A stretch of DNA of 64,000 bases from Ornithodoros turicata (GCF_037126465.1 NC_088201.1:125798665-125862664); one strand, 5' to 3'. Positions 32,801-45,050 are shown, numbered from the stretch's first letter. Notes: generated by a model from the sequence alone, not told the origin. Numbers and translations: made by a program.

Positions 32801-33627
32801 AGGGACCATGAATGGATATTTGACAAGCCCATGATCATTTTCAATTTGTTCCCCTGTACTAAAGCAGTCACTCTGTGAAATATGAAGTTGAAAATGGTTC
32901 AAATAGCGGATGTATTCCATATGAACCACGTGCGTGAACAGGAGCTGCTACGGCCCGCCTCCGAGGCGAACTGGCCGTGACATCATACACAGAACATGTT
33001 GCCGATTCGTGGACAGGCTTTTGCGAGCAAACAGCAAAATTTGTAAACAAGCTTGCGTACTTCGCCATGATATATGTTTTAATTTGACCTGGAGACAAGA
33101 TTGTATCTAGCCGTTGACACAGAATCCTACGAGAAATGGAATATAGCCGTTGACTGTCAGTATGCTTACCGGAGCACGGTTTCCTCTTTCAACTTCTTCT
33201 TCGTCAGAACATACCTCCGTCGGTGACATTTTACGAGCTGCTGAGTACCGTAGGATCCGTAGACGCTGTGTGTGTCGCATAATCTCCACCTCCATTGCTG
33301 GCAATTTGCCTTTCGCCATATTTCGGCAGATATACTTACAACGTCGTTCTTGTCCTTCTTGTCCAAACCGAAACCATGCACCCACATGGTCCCGCGGGGT
33401 GTGTCCTCCTCGTCGTTCACAGCTGGCTGAGAGAATTGGATGGCGATGATGTAAGCCCGCTTCGAAGGCATATATCCAGCGGTCACGCCCTGCTATTTTT
33501 TGTCTGATAACTGCGCCCCCGTTGTACTGAATACGGTTAAAAGTATATGCGTGTACGATAGTGAGAGATCATGAGAACGGTTTCCTGCAGAGTACTCGGA
33601 ATTCGCGAAACTCATTTCATGGTCTCT
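32801..33627. mobile_element. TTAA-target TIR element (piggyBac-like), 827 bp
   Basis: TTAA at 32797-32800 and 33628-33631 flanks ends AGGGACCATGAATGG and its inverse CATTTCATGGTCTCT. Removing the insert restores the satellite reading CTTAATATCAT, so the insertion and its TTAA duplication are directly supported. The TTAA target is characteristic of piggyBac-type elements, though the terminal bases are not the classic CCC. No transposase ORF is recognised. Confidence 0.7.
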
Positions 33628-33631
33628 TTAA

Positions 33632-34115
33632 TATCATCATTACATAAAAATAAAATCCTAATGTCGTAAGCGGCCGAAACGACATATCGTGGTGCCAAAG
33701 AGATACCCTCAACGGGCTATGCCATGCCGTTCTACTGGGATTGTAACAGAGGTGAGCACAAAGTTCAGAAAGGCAGCAGCAGAGCCCTTTGAAGCGTGCG
33801 AAACGCCTTTATTAATTATGGTGCCAAAGCGTACCTACTTCCCTTGTTTCACCCCAAGAGGTCGCGTTTGACAAAATCGTCCCTGAGACATCATTCTGGT
33901 CAGTGGCGCCCCCCCCCCCCAACTCTCCCCCAAAACGCTAGGTTACACATTAGTTTTCCTCGTCCCCTCTCTAATTACGCGCTTGAAACTACCCCCGTCC
34001 CCAAAGCGCGGGTCTGGATCCGCTCCTGACCCTGATGGGTCATATTGACAGTTTTATCAAGTTGTATTGTTTAATATCAAACCGATATAAAAAGTAAAAC
34101 TATCATTTTTACATA
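33632..34115 (+). repeat. Degenerate 197 bp satellite copies
   Basis: AAAATCCTAATGTCGTAAGC, then ACCCCAAGAGGTCGCGTTTG at 33851-33870 and ATATCAAACCGATAT near 34074-34088, show at least two decayed units. A C run of about 13 bases at 33908-33920 interrupts the second. Confidence 0.55.
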
Positions 34116-35655
34116 AAGCACTCCATGTTGCAAAGTTGTCTATTCGGTGAGCCCTTTGGAGATTCGCAAAGAATGTCCCATTGCTATTCAAACTCCTTCC
34201 TACCAGCTGTAGACTCTTAACGCATGCGTATTACGATAATACTGGGACTTAGTTCGTGGACCGTCCAGGAAGGGTGTAGTGTCTGGGTGACATTTTTGAA
34301 GGCCCTGGGTGCATCAGGATCAACATTCACAACGCGCGCTGCGGTTGGCATGGGGCCTGGATGACGTACTCACTCAAAATAGGAGATGACATTTCAATAA
34401 TTTGACTTTTTTGTCGGAAAATAATAGTCTAAACATGGGCCGTGTGCAAAAATCGACCAAATTAAAATTCATGTGGTCAGGGTGCTCTCCTGTTAGCGCC
34501 TTTCGTGTTTGTTTCGGGTTGGTTACACGGTGTTCTTCCGTGTTAGACGATGACATCTTAAGACTTTCATTCCCTTTCGCTGTTAATTGGCATAAGCGCA
34601 ATTTCCCACTGCAAGCCCGCCTTCCCGTATAGCAGCGGAGCGCGTAGAAGGGACGGGTGACCGGAAATTCTGCGAACGAGGACGCGCGGGCGACGTCTGT
34701 CTGAGAACAATGTGACATCAAGAGTGCGCGCAAGGCGGTGCCCTTCCCCGGCACCGAGATGCGGCTTCCTATCGCAAGCCCTGAAGAAACGTCATGCGAG
34801 CCGACCGCCCCCTCCCATAATATGCTCCTCCACAGGCGCTCGGCCGTGCTTCCGATGTCCTCAGGAAAATACTGAAAAATCAGAAAATACGTTCATTTCG
34901 AAAGAAAGCGATTGACGGGGAGTTATTCATTGCCTATTACACACGTCCAGCGCGTTTCCTCCAGTTTCGTTAGGGAACGGACTGTCCCTTTAAATAATGA
35001 ATGGCTACAATTTTGCTGTCTCACAATTCCTGGAAAACTTAGTTACGAATTACAAAGTTAATGAATCAATTTTAGGTACTTCCAGTATGCACACACTCTC
35101 CTTGTCGGAGGATCCGCCTGGCCGCTTCACCCATTTCCAAAAAAACGGCACCTATGCTGCTGGCATAGCTTTTTTGTAAATAATCTATCGACTAAAAACA
35201 ACACCCTGTGTACACATAAAAATATACATATAGATGCCAGACATAGCATGCAGCTGGGGAACTGGGGTTTTTGTTCGTGAGGCTCTCACCCTAACGGTAG
35301 CACCTCACGTTCTACGTGACCTTCTGACGCCACACCCTCAAACGTTGCTTGCTTGCGCACTGCTGACGATGGCCCAATAAGGTACGGCTGTCCTGTCCAG
35401 TGCTGATACGGCAACATTTGACTTATAAACTCCAAAGGTGCCCTGGGAGTATCCGAGTTACAGAATAGAGTGTTCAAGCAAACAGACAAAAAGCACATGT
35501 CGCCACAAAATGTGCGGTGATTGCATTTACTTGTGAAATTCACTTCAAACGCAACCATTTTGACAGAAAAAATACTCTGATTTCGTTAATGACAGTGTTC
35601 TTTATTGTATGTTAACTAAGGTGCACTACCAAATTCCAACCTTAGATATATAACT
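34116..35655. other. Unassigned intergenic DNA
   Basis: No gene is recognised. CTGTCCCTTTAA at 34982-34993 resembles one end of a TTAA-type element, but I see no partner end. Confidence 0.35.
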
Positions 35656-35666
35656 TCACCTGACAC

Positions 35667-36188
35667 GAAGAGGCAGATTTGGCGGCTGCTGCGGCCCACC
35701 GTATCCCCAGAGCCGTACCCATTATCCTCTCCAACGGAGATAGGCGCTCCTACTTGTCTGCGTTGGTGTCACCCTTGGCCCGCGAGCAATGGCTCCATGA
35801 CATCACTCAATGGTCGCTCCTCCATGCAGTGGACCCGTCATTATCATTTAGGATGCCAGGTGGCTTCCCTCGCAGCTTTACGACACTCCTGCGGCGTCCA
35901 CGACTCAACGTCGCCTTCACTCCTGTGTTCCGTGTTAAGCTGGGTTACAGTAACACGGCGCTGTGCCTAGCTTGCCGCACCCCAGCTACGGTCCTGCATA
36001 TCATCGAGGACTGTGAGCGGTACACGTGTGAACGCCGGGTACTTCGACGCCAACTTGAACTCCTCGACCATAGACCATTCAGCCTGTCCAAAGTACTTGG
36101 CCCATGGAGCTCCCCTGCGCATCAGTGCCGGGTTCTTCGCTCCCTTTTTGCTTTCATGCAAGCCACTGGACTCCTCGAAGAGCTCTAA
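35667..36188 (+). pseudogene. C-terminus of LINE ORF2 (end of RNase H and Cys/His tail)
   Basis: The frame opens at the truncation point and runs without stops to TAA at 36186-36188. It begins with EEADLAAAAAH, the final helix motif of a LINE RNase H (GNExAD-like). The C-terminal region has LCLACRTPATVLHIIEDC, the C-x2-C-x(n)-H-x4-C arrangement usual at the end of I/R1-type ORF2 proteins. The segment is uninterrupted but lacks endonuclease, polymerase and most of RNase H, so it cannot be functional. Confidence 0.75.
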
Positions 36189-36333
36189 ACAGAACTCCGA
36201 CCTGCCGTCGCTTCACTCTCACCATAATTCATCCTCTCATATAAACCACTGTGAAGTGGGGTAGGGTCCCGTGGCTACCACGGGGAAACATCCCATGTCA
36301 TGATCACTTCTTCATTTATTGTTGTTGTTGTTG
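35667..36333 (+). mobile_element. 5'-truncated I-like LINE with 11 bp target duplication
   Basis: The insertion is bounded by TCACCTGACAC at 35656-35666 and TCACCGGACAC at 36334-36344 (10 of 11 identical). It ends in a TTG repeat tail (36320-36333). The 3' UTR has GTGGGGTAGGG and CATGTCATGATCAC, shared with 11735-11805. Truncation within ORF2, a short-repeat tail and a target duplication together indicate target-primed reverse transcription. Confidence 0.85.
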
Positions 36334-36592
36334 TCACCGGACACCTGCAACTTCTTTTCTCACCACCAGTGTCAATTCCACGAGCTGTTCAGCATTACGG
36401 TACACGTTATGATAACGGACACCATCTCGGAATCGTCTTTGATGCAGTGCACTCTTGAAACGTTCGAAGCAAACTCAACCCAATTGATAATTGATACAAG
36501 ACAGAGTAGCGACCTAGACTGACAAGGGACCCGACCTGGTTTTCCATTGATGGCAACCTTGTCAAAACTTATTTTCACAAGGTTATTTTCGT

Positions 36593-37350
36593 GTAGTTTT
36601 TTTGTACGTAAAAACGTCTGTAGGTTCGGTTTGGTACGAGGCCAAAATTTGCGATGCTCCGATATTATGCCGAATTTTGTGATGCGGTACTCGGCGAGTA
36701 ATAAACTGATAGCAACCAACCGGCTAAATCCAGATAGCTTACACGTGTAAGATGCTAGCTGACATTGCGGTGGCTGACGCAATCTCTGGGTGTGACGGGC
36801 GCGTGCGAGAGAGACGGAAATATAGCGGTACGCGTACCTTGCGGGCAGTCTGTCTCGCGAACGCGTGAAGTTAGGAGGCCGATCGAGATATCGTTGGAAA
36901 CTGCTTGAGATGTTCTACCTGGACCTTCAGCGATATCGGCGTCAACAACAATAACCAGAATTTTATAAATTTCCAAATTTGAAATATCAAAATTTTGCCA
37001 GAATGTCGGCATATATGAAACTATAATATGATCAGAATCAAAGGAAACAGAAATCAGAAGAAAGGTCGTCTCGAGAGGAACCCAAAAAGCCCCAAAAGTC
37101 CAGCACCGAGTGATCGAGAGAACTACGGGAGCGCAGAAGAAGATCAGCGGCAGAACAAAATTCCACTGCCGGCGTGCACAGCGAGCCCCTACCCTCAACC
37201 AGCGGCGCAACTTCGACGCGTGCGAGTGTGAAAGTGACCCACGAGGACGGTGGAATGCATCCAGGGGGAGGGGGTGGGCTCAGCACCGTGGAGGAGCCAG
37301 AGTCGAGCAAATGAATTAGAGATCGTGACGTTTTCATGTAAAACACTACG
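36593..37350 (+). mobile_element. Dispersed 0.75 kb repeat, copy 1 (complete)
   Basis: Inverted ends (TAGTTTTTTTGTACGTAAAA then ACGTC; and GACGTTTTCATGTAAAACAC then TACG) enclose a unique interior. The interior contains TAAATCCAGATAGCTTACAC and GTGACGGGCGCGTGCGAGAG. The same interior occurs inverted at 53231-54085 and directly at 54440-54838. It is likely a non-autonomous DNA transposon, with no recognised coding content. Confidence 0.65.
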
Positions 37351-38125
37351 GCTTGGACACGACTGAGCCAGTTACTAATTTTTTGGATTTGCGTATTCCT
37401 GTATCCGTTCCTTGAGTTTCTGGGTAGTACCTTGGATAACACTATATGGTGGTCCTTTAAACTTTTTGGCATTACATAATATGTCCTGCTTTTCCCTCTA
37501 TTAAACAAAATTTCCAATTATTGGCCTTTTAGCTTTTCCGCAGTGCGTTCTTTGCGCATACTTTAGCACTTACAAAGAATGCGTTTACAAATGTTCACTA
37601 TTGGGTAGTTTCATTTTAAATCGAAGAACGTGTGAAAGTCGTATTTTTTAATTCGGCTAGAAAAAATATATGTTAGATGACAGCTCAAACTACGCAAACC
37701 GCGCCACGTGCGACGCTCGTGCGTTGAGTAGTTTCCGCTTGGGAGAGAAGGAAAGTCCGAGGCTGATTGAGCGCGCTTTCTTCTGGACCGACTTTGACGG
37801 GATCTAGCACCGCTGATTTTTTGCGTATCAGTGCGAAGTTTTTTGTGATTATAGGCTGCACTATAGACACTGTCGACAGCCACCCACAGAATTCTGAGGG
37901 CCACAGATTTTCTGTAAAAAAATGTCAAACTTTGCGTAAACGTTCAAAAAGGCCCAACTTTGTTACCAATTTGCTTCATGACGGAACGTCTGAGGACATC
38001 GAGCTTAGTGCCATTCGATAGGACGTTGAAAGAACGTTAATGCTGTATAAAGTTCATTTTTCTCAGTCCAATGCTTTCTGTGTTATTAGCTTGAGAATAG
38101 CACATGGTAGGCGAAAATTGCCAAG
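37351..38125. other. Unassigned intergenic DNA
   Basis: No gene or repeat recognised. Confidence 0.35.
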
Positions 38126-38233
38126 TTGCATCTCAATTTTCTCAAAAAATGCCATCTTCGATTTCCTTGATTATTTTTGAAAAGGTGGCGTCATGCCTCT
38201 ACTTTAGACGCCAAGTGAGATAATCTTTTATTT

Positions 38234-38605
38234 TTACCTGAGAAACGCGCAGCGATTTTTTTTGTCAGGCAGGGTCCACGAGGCTGCGGCCTTGCGCGCC
38301 CCACCTACGAGCACGCGAACTTCAACCTCTTCCTTGCTACAGGTCTCCCGTTGACGGAGAAATGAATGACCACACTGCGTGATCTTGTTGTAGTGTCCCC
38401 AGAGCATCACCTTACGTTTACCCAATGATCTCCCAGTCCCGTAAGGCTCATTCAAACCGTGGGAGAGTACATGAGTTGCCTGTGCGCCCTTGACGAGGAG
38501 CCCCAGTCCTCGAACATACCGACAAAGTAGTGAGAAGAAACGAAGCGCTTCGTAAAGATCTTTATCCAGTGGTAACATCGTAGCTTTTGTTTCAAATTGC
38601 CGCAA
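38234..38605 (-). CDS. Hypothetical ORF in left arm of foldback element
   Basis: This reading frame has 123 codons, opening at a TTG; the first ATG gives about 114 residues (MLPLDKDLYEALRFF). I recognise no domain. It is rich in basic residues and Gly, with no signal peptide or clear membrane segment. It is repeated in the other arm with one Tyr/Asp difference and small changes in the last five residues. The absence of stops in both copies may only reflect recent duplication of the arms. It is listed because it is the only ORF in the window present twice and intact. Confidence 0.25.
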   Translation of the reverse strand: MRQFETKATMLPLDKDLYEALRFFSLLCRYVRGLGLLVKGAQATHVLSHGLNEPYGTGRSLGKRKVMLWGHYNKITQCGHSFLRQRETCSKEEVEVRVLVGGARKAAASWTLPDKKNRCAFLR

Positions 38606-39844
38606 GTCCCCCAGGCAGTGTGAAAGTCACACCCTTTTCATTGGTAAAAGAACGTTATTGAAGTTTCGAAAATCGTAAAATGTGCCCATTGCAAGACCCC
38701 TGCAGATGATGGCTGCCACAATTTTATTAGTATCATCCGAAAGCTTTACAGGACCTTTCACATGATATAAGGTGACCAGGTTCAAACGCATTTTTCGTCC
38801 GCCTAGTATCGCAAAACCACGAGTGGTACGCGAAAGTTTTGCATGTTCGATCTTGATTATTTGTAAAACGCCAGAATATTTTTCACGATTTATTCCACAG
38901 GGGCAGAATTATGCCTGTACTTTGCGCTGCTGGTAAGGTAGGTACCTTTTTTTCTTTTTGATTGAGACGCTGGACTAACTTTCCGTGGAGCGATTTCTCC
39001 ACACAAAGGCGCCCCTCGTATGTTTACGAGCGCGCTTTGCTTCGTAGTCTTTGCTTTGTAATTTATTGCCCAGATGTTGCATTCTGCACTTATTTTGCAC
39101 TTATGGTACGTACGTTTATTTTTTCCTTTGGAGACGCAGGGTAATACTTTCGTGGGCGCCTTGAACTTGCTATTACGCGCTTTCATGGGAGTCGCACGCA
39201 CGACGTGTGCGTATGCACGTGCGCATATTCACTATTCTCCCGCACATGTGCTTGAGGCAATGCACATACGAACGCTATGAGGCTGTCGTGCGAGTTAATA
39301 TTAGGAAGGCAGAACTACGGACACAGGGGACAGAAAGTTACAACACGTGAGAATACAAATTTGTGGCCGCCTAGTTGCAGCCGTCTCTTAGCTTGGGCGC
39401 AATAAGTGATAGTTCCGAAGCTGTGTATGCTACCTTTAATTAGCTTTATGCCCCATCGCGTTATTCCGGAACCACGACGAGTACTATATACAAAGCCCGT
39501 AAGACCGCTGTGATGACAGTATTTTGCTGCTCTCAAGTATAACACGTTCACCGTCCACGAGCTGTGTCAGTGCCACCGTGGGAATCAAAATTACCGGCAG
39601 AACAACGCACAACTAAAATCCCTCGTTCCTGGTAGCCGTAGGTACCTTAAACCCTCGGTGTGGTCGTCAGTAACCCTTTTGGAATCCATGCGCTTGAACC
39701 CAGTCACTATATATCATGTGAAAGCTCATATCTAAACCTATCGGATGATGCTTATCCAATGGTTGCATCCATCAACTGCAGGGGTCTCGCAATGGGCACA
39801 TTTTACGAATGAAAAGGGTGTGACTTTCACACTGCCTGGGGGAC

Positions 39845-40216
39845 TTGCGGCAATTTGAAACAAAAGCTACGATGTTACCACTGGATAAAGATCTTTACGA
39901 AGCGCTTCGTTTCTTCTCACTACTTTGTCGGTATGTTCGAGGACTGGGGCTCCTCGTCAAGGGCGCACAGGCAACTCATGTACTCTCCCACGGTTTGAAT
40001 GAGCCTGACGGGACTGGGAGATCATTGGGTAAACGTAAGGTGATGCTCTGGGGACACTACAACAAGATCACGCAGTGTGGTCATTCATTTCTCCGTCAGC
40101 GGGAGACCTGTAGCAAGGAAGAGGTTGAAGTTCGCGTGCTCGTAGGTGGGGCGCGCAAGGCCGCAGCCTCGTGGACCCTGCCTGACAAAAAAAATCACTG
40201 CGCGTCTCTCGGGTAA
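39845..40216 (+). CDS. Hypothetical ORF in right arm of foldback element
   Basis: This is the inverted twin of the ORF at 38234-38605, with the same length and an Asp where the left copy has Tyr (NEPD versus NEPY). Its tail reads NHCASLG rather than NRCAFLR. No family is recognised. Whether either copy is translated cannot be judged from sequence alone. Confidence 0.25.
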   Translation: MRQFETKATMLPLDKDLYEALRFFSLLCRYVRGLGLLVKGAQATHVLSHGLNEPDGTGRSLGKRKVMLWGHYNKITQCGHSFLRQRETCSKEEVEVRVLVGGARKAAASWTLPDKKNHCASLG

Positions 40217-40320
40217 AAATAAAAGATTCTCTCACTTGGCGTAAGTAGAGGCATGACGCCACCTTTTCAAAAATAATCAAGGAAATCGAAGATGGCATTT
40301 TTAGGAAAATTGAGATGCAA

Positions 40321-42304
40321 AAACAAGGTTCTCTGATTTCAAGGTCGACGTTTTTAATCTGCTGGTCCTTGACTGGTTGTGTGAGCAATTAAATTTTGGT
40401 TTCTTGTTCTGACACTTCTTCATCAACAGTTTCAAACTGCGGCTGACTTTTGCTGACGTTAAAGTTATCGCCGTCATCATGGCCTCGTCTGCAATAATTC
40501 GAACCTCAATACACTATAGTTTATTATTGACAAATGCTTGACTGTTCTATAGATTTTTCAGCAATTCAATTTCGGAGCCACTAAAAGGACCAGCATTAAG
40601 TTCTACATCGCGAGAAATTAATATTGCAGCAAGATCATATAAAAGACCGGATTAGTGAAAAGGTGAAAGTGTCTACTACATCGTTGCACATATACCCTTT
40701 TGTGACAATAGACAAATACACTTATCATGGGTGGAATAGGAAGAGTAACCGAGATTTGATATAAATTTAGGAACCAATCTCCAAGATCAACAGTCGCGTT
40801 TGCTGCATGTCTGCGAGCGTGCCGGCTCCAAATCCAACGAAGCCACAGGGCTGAGCGTCTATGTAGGCGCAATTAAGGTCACAGGATCCTTATTGCTCGA
40901 AGGTGATTGGAAGGTCGATGATCCTTCCATCGAAAACTTGAAGTAGGAGTTTGCAGGCAATCTGTTGATGCAGTGTAATCTGCGAACGGCATGCCACTAG
41001 TACGCAGTCAGGATAGAAGTTTTCAAGGGGTGTGGGAACACGGCCCGCACGCCGATTCCAGTTAATATTTCAGAAACAGCAGTGATATGGAAGATCAACA
41101 GTGGCATTATCAACTACATCACGCATCTCATAATAAATTTGGAGTGGCACATTATTCATGCTACCATCACATTATCATCCCCACCAACCCCTGATGAAAT
41201 TGCGCTAGTAACCACCCTTTAGCGCTACAAGTGAGCCGGAATAGCCGACTTCGCACTTGTGGAGCTATAATTCAGAATATTCTTTTAAGCGGCAGACAAG
41301 CAGTTTATGAGCAGATCATTAGAATGCAATGCAAAAAGCAATAGTGTATCGATGTGGACGGTATCATTTCGTTGAGCTTGACGGGGAGGGACAGAGACAG
41401 AGGAAGAGATAGACGCCGAGACACAGACGCACAGACGCACATGGGCAAACACAGACCACAACACAGAGAAAGAGACGCTTCTGTGCATTTCGCTCACGTC
41501 ATGTCAGGTCTTCATCACGATAAAGGCATGCTACGCGGCTGTTCCCTATCTTACGCCAACGCCACCTGTGATCCAGGCGGATGACAGGTCCAAGGCCCAA
41601 GTTGAGGCTTGCAGTTTTAAAGTATCTGATTTTGTGACATTGATTTTTTTCTCTTGCAGCAATGTTTTACGCCACTGCTGTTGGACGAGCAACGCACCAC
41701 TGTTTCAAGAACTGCATGAAGTACATTTCGGATTTGCATTACAAACCTGACACTAACCTGATTTTTGAGGTAAGCTGACGTTAACGGTAACGCTCCGACC
41801 GGCAGCACCAGCTTGAAAACCACCTAGAGTTACACGTGATGGCCAAAAACCAAGCGGGATAAAATCAGGCGCGGACAGTTATTTCTGATTAAATAACGTT
41901 TGTAACGTGACGTTAGCAAGTATACAAACATAAGGGCATATATCATCGTATATCATATGTGCACACCAATATCTCCTACGTTACATACAAAAAGGTAGCG
42001 TTGCGTCTGTAATATGACATCTTGTGGATTGCAAGAGGTGAACGTCCAGGCACCGCTTTAAAGATTACCCGTAATGTGAGTCAGACTACATTTGTGTGGC
42101 GACACGCTGCACGAACATGGAAAGTTTGGGTAGTCGGTATTCATGCATGGTGCATAAAAGCAGACGATGGCATAAACGCACGCAAGCTGGTTGACAAACT
42201 CCATGATGATAAACCTGACCTGTAAGCCTGTACGCATATATTGTCAAAAAATTCAGTGGCGATTTATGTTATGTTATGCGTAACTGCGAGAGAAATGCGG
42301 TAGC
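40321..42304. other. Unassigned intergenic DNA
   Basis: A purine-rich GAGACAGA-type stretch lies at 41380-41480. Nothing else is recognised. Confidence 0.35.
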
Positions 42305-42505
42305 ATTAAGCGCCTTTTCCGGTCGTACTTGGCTTTCGGGTATCCACTCCCGGTCTAAACTCAAATTCTGGTTGTCCACCTCTGGTCTGAACCCGATTTC
42401 CGGTTGTCCACTTCCCATCTATACTTTACTTCCGGGATCCACTTCCGGTCGAACTTGATTTCCGGTTGTCCACCTCCGGTCTATACTTGACTTCCGGTTC
42501 GACAC
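42305..42505. repeat. ~35 bp minisatellite, CTTCCGGTTGTCCAC motif
   Basis: About six variants of CCGGTTGTCCACCTCCGGTC with ACTT spacers recur at roughly 30-40 bp. Confidence 0.65.
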
Positions 42506-42524
42506 TTTCAGTTACTATATGTAA

Positions 42525-42900
42525 GTCCATTTAATTAACCTTTAAGTAGCCTCAATTACTTTCAATTACCCTTTCACTACCCAAGGTAACCGCAGGTGAC
42601 CTGAGGTAATCTTGAATATCATTTAATTCCCATTAATTACGTTTACTTACTTTATTTACTTTCAATTTCCCTTTATTTGACGTTGATTTTCTTTAATTAC
42701 AGTTAATTACCTTCGGTGATCTATAATTTCATTTAATCTTTCTCTTCATTACATATATCTTACATTCATTACCTTTAAACTCAACTTTCTTGGTTTAATT
42801 TCCTCTAATTACCTTTAATTACTCTTATCTCTTACTCTAATTACCTCCAACTACTTCAATTTCAAATCACTTAGCCCCATTTACATTACCCTTATCTCTT
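42525..42900. repeat. Low-complexity TTAATTACC-rich stretch
   Basis: Irregular repeats of TTTAATTACC(T) and ACTTTCAATT fill the interval; there is no coding content. Confidence 0.65.
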
Positions 42901-43907
42901 ATATCCCCTTTCCATGTCCACTTATACCTCGGCCTCGGTGAGGCTTCATCTCATACACTCACAAATACAGCTTTTTCCATTTTGACACTCTTAATTTCCA
43001 ACTTGACACTTCTGTGGTGTGTCAATTTCCTATTTGATACTCCACACACTGCTGACGCATTAATAAACAGCTTTGCCGGTTTGAGCTACTGTGTGTGCAA
43101 TTTTGCCCATCGCTCAGGTCTATCATCATGGAGCTTGTTGACAGCTTCTCCTGACGGGAATGGTTCTTCTAGATTGCGATGTAGATCTACATCTGTCATC
43201 CGTAGCCAATATCTTGTTCCTGTACAGCGACGTCGACAAGCAACAAGTGTCGCTGCCAGGTGTCAATATCATATATACTGATTTATAAAAGCCCTGAGGT
43301 TTGGTGAACCGCCTTCTTACGGAAGACTAGTGTTAGTGGTGTAGCGTGCCGGGGGTTCGGAGGTTCGCCCCCCCCCCCCCATCCGGAATGATACATTTGG
43401 TAGTGCATTTGGGAGCAGAACAAGAGAACTCCTACCAGTGCCCATAGAACCGTTCCCGACAGAGTTTTCTGGCTACGCCACTGTCCAGCATGTACCTCTT
43501 GGCCAGGGTTGATCTCTACCTACATGAAGAAGATATCCCAAGTTGCATACTTCTTTCGTTATGTACTAGTAATGCGGACAGCGGAGTGCAGGTAGCTCAG
43601 TGTAGAGAAGAGGCTAAGGCAAATAAGCTGCTGTGAAGCGCAGTAGTTTGGGGAGACGAGAGATCAACACACACAAAACTCAGAACCAGTACTGAATTTA
43701 ATCGCAACTAAGAATTCGGACTCTATTCTACTATACTTACCGGACTACTGGGGCTTTACTTATATTTGTAGGCGGGCGCAACGTGAGAACCTAACCGACC
43801 CCAGCGACTCAAACAGCAGAGGCTTCGTGTTGTTAAAAGCATTTTGCTTGAGTATTTCGTACCAAAGTGCAAAGTTGGGGTAGTTGGTGTAACATAACTA
43901 ATTCAGA
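42901..43907. other. Unassigned intergenic DNA
   Basis: A C run at 43367-43380 is the only low-complexity feature. No gene recognised. Confidence 0.35.
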
Positions 43908-45050
43908 CTGCCAAGGGGACAACGGACAAAGAAGGCGACACACAACAGAAACAGCTTAATCTCAAGTGACGAATTTAATCGAAGGAAACAAAAAACAACC
44001 TGACCTACAAGATATGATGACGTCAACAGCAATGACGGCAGGTTTAGCACACTCAAGCGACAATATCAACTATCTGTTCATCTCTCAGTAAGACAATGAA
44101 ATTCGGCAGAAGACAAGGTACTTGACGGGGAGCTGACACAATCGGGGCCTTGCTGAAAAATGTTGACGGCCTCGTGTATCTCCCTCACTGCCTGATTGGG
44201 ATCCTTGGCAAGCGTGCACGTGCGTTCAAATAACGGTGTACAACCGCAATTCATAACATATACTGTAAGGTGACCACTGGGTGTGTTTTTCATCGCAGCC
44301 CCATGTTCAAGTAACCTAACATTAAGACACCTTCCAGTCTGCCCACTATCACTTGTCACATCTCAAAGGGATTTTATAAACCAAAGACTTTCAAGACATT
44401 CAACGAAAGGCCTCTTATGCTGGACATCCCAACCCCGGCGTGGCTTGGGGTTATTGATTTTAGAGCATAGCTGTTCTATAGCCTGACCGGAGCGGACAGA
44501 ACCACTGGGACACCGTCTCTTACGGCTACTTTCTTGATGTTGTGCGATATTTTATGTACATGAGGAATGCAGACTGGTCTCCCTTCGGGCCGCCGCCTCT
44601 CTGTGGTCGAGGCCTGCCGCATCTCGATGATGAGAGTTTCCCACACGGAGTGGATGAGGGTGTCCAGGTACCCACCGACTGCCAACTTCCCCAGCTGTGC
44701 TTGGAAGCTATGCTGCATCTCGTGTTCACAGGACTTGTTGAGCGCATAGAGCAACATGCTTCGAACAATACCCCGCTTGACAATTTAGGTATGCCATGAA
44801 CTAAAAGGGAGCACAGCCTTCCTGGACCTCGGAACCAGCATTGGAACCAGCAGTGGGATCAGCTTTGGTGAAAAACAGAGTCAACCATTCTAATGTTCAA
44901 AAACTGAATGCATCCTTCCACAGGCAGTTCGAAGGTAAAATCGAGGCCCGTGGCGTTAGCTTTGAATAGACCTAAAATATATTGCGTGTCCACCCTCGAT
45001 AAATCCGAGACAGTGAAAAAAATAAAGTAATCGTCCGCGCGGCTCTACCT
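43908..45050 (-). pseudogene. Penelope-like element remnant (reverse transcriptase end plus GIY-YIG region)
   Basis: Read from 45050 leftwards, the catalytic-type RADDYFIFF comes first (ADD codons at 45038-45030). Next are DFTFELPVEGC, the linker ASTTERRRPEGRPVCIPHVH with KISHN, and the GIY-YIG-family tail GRCLNVRLLEHGAAMKNTPS with CGCTPLFERT. The YIG tripeptide itself is lost in an indel near 44355. The 3' part extends to about 43908. There are stops and frameshifts between the blocks. A Penelope-type polymerase joined to a GIY-YIG endonuclease is diagnostic of this class. This copy is uninterrupted and serves as empty-site reference for the plus-strand copy. Confidence 0.8.

Larger units (their letters stand above)
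38126..40320. mobile_element. Foldback-type element with ~650 bp inverted arms, 2195 bp
   Basis: The left arm (38126 to about 38790) and right arm (about 39690 to 40320) are inverted copies. They begin and end with TTGCATCTCAATTTTC and its inverse. The arms are nearly identical over the ORF and differ by a ~30 bp indel near 38645. The centre (38800-39680) has two diverged direct repeats around GAGACGC. Each arm holds the same ORF. I found no clear target duplication, so the element type is open. Confidence 0.75.
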
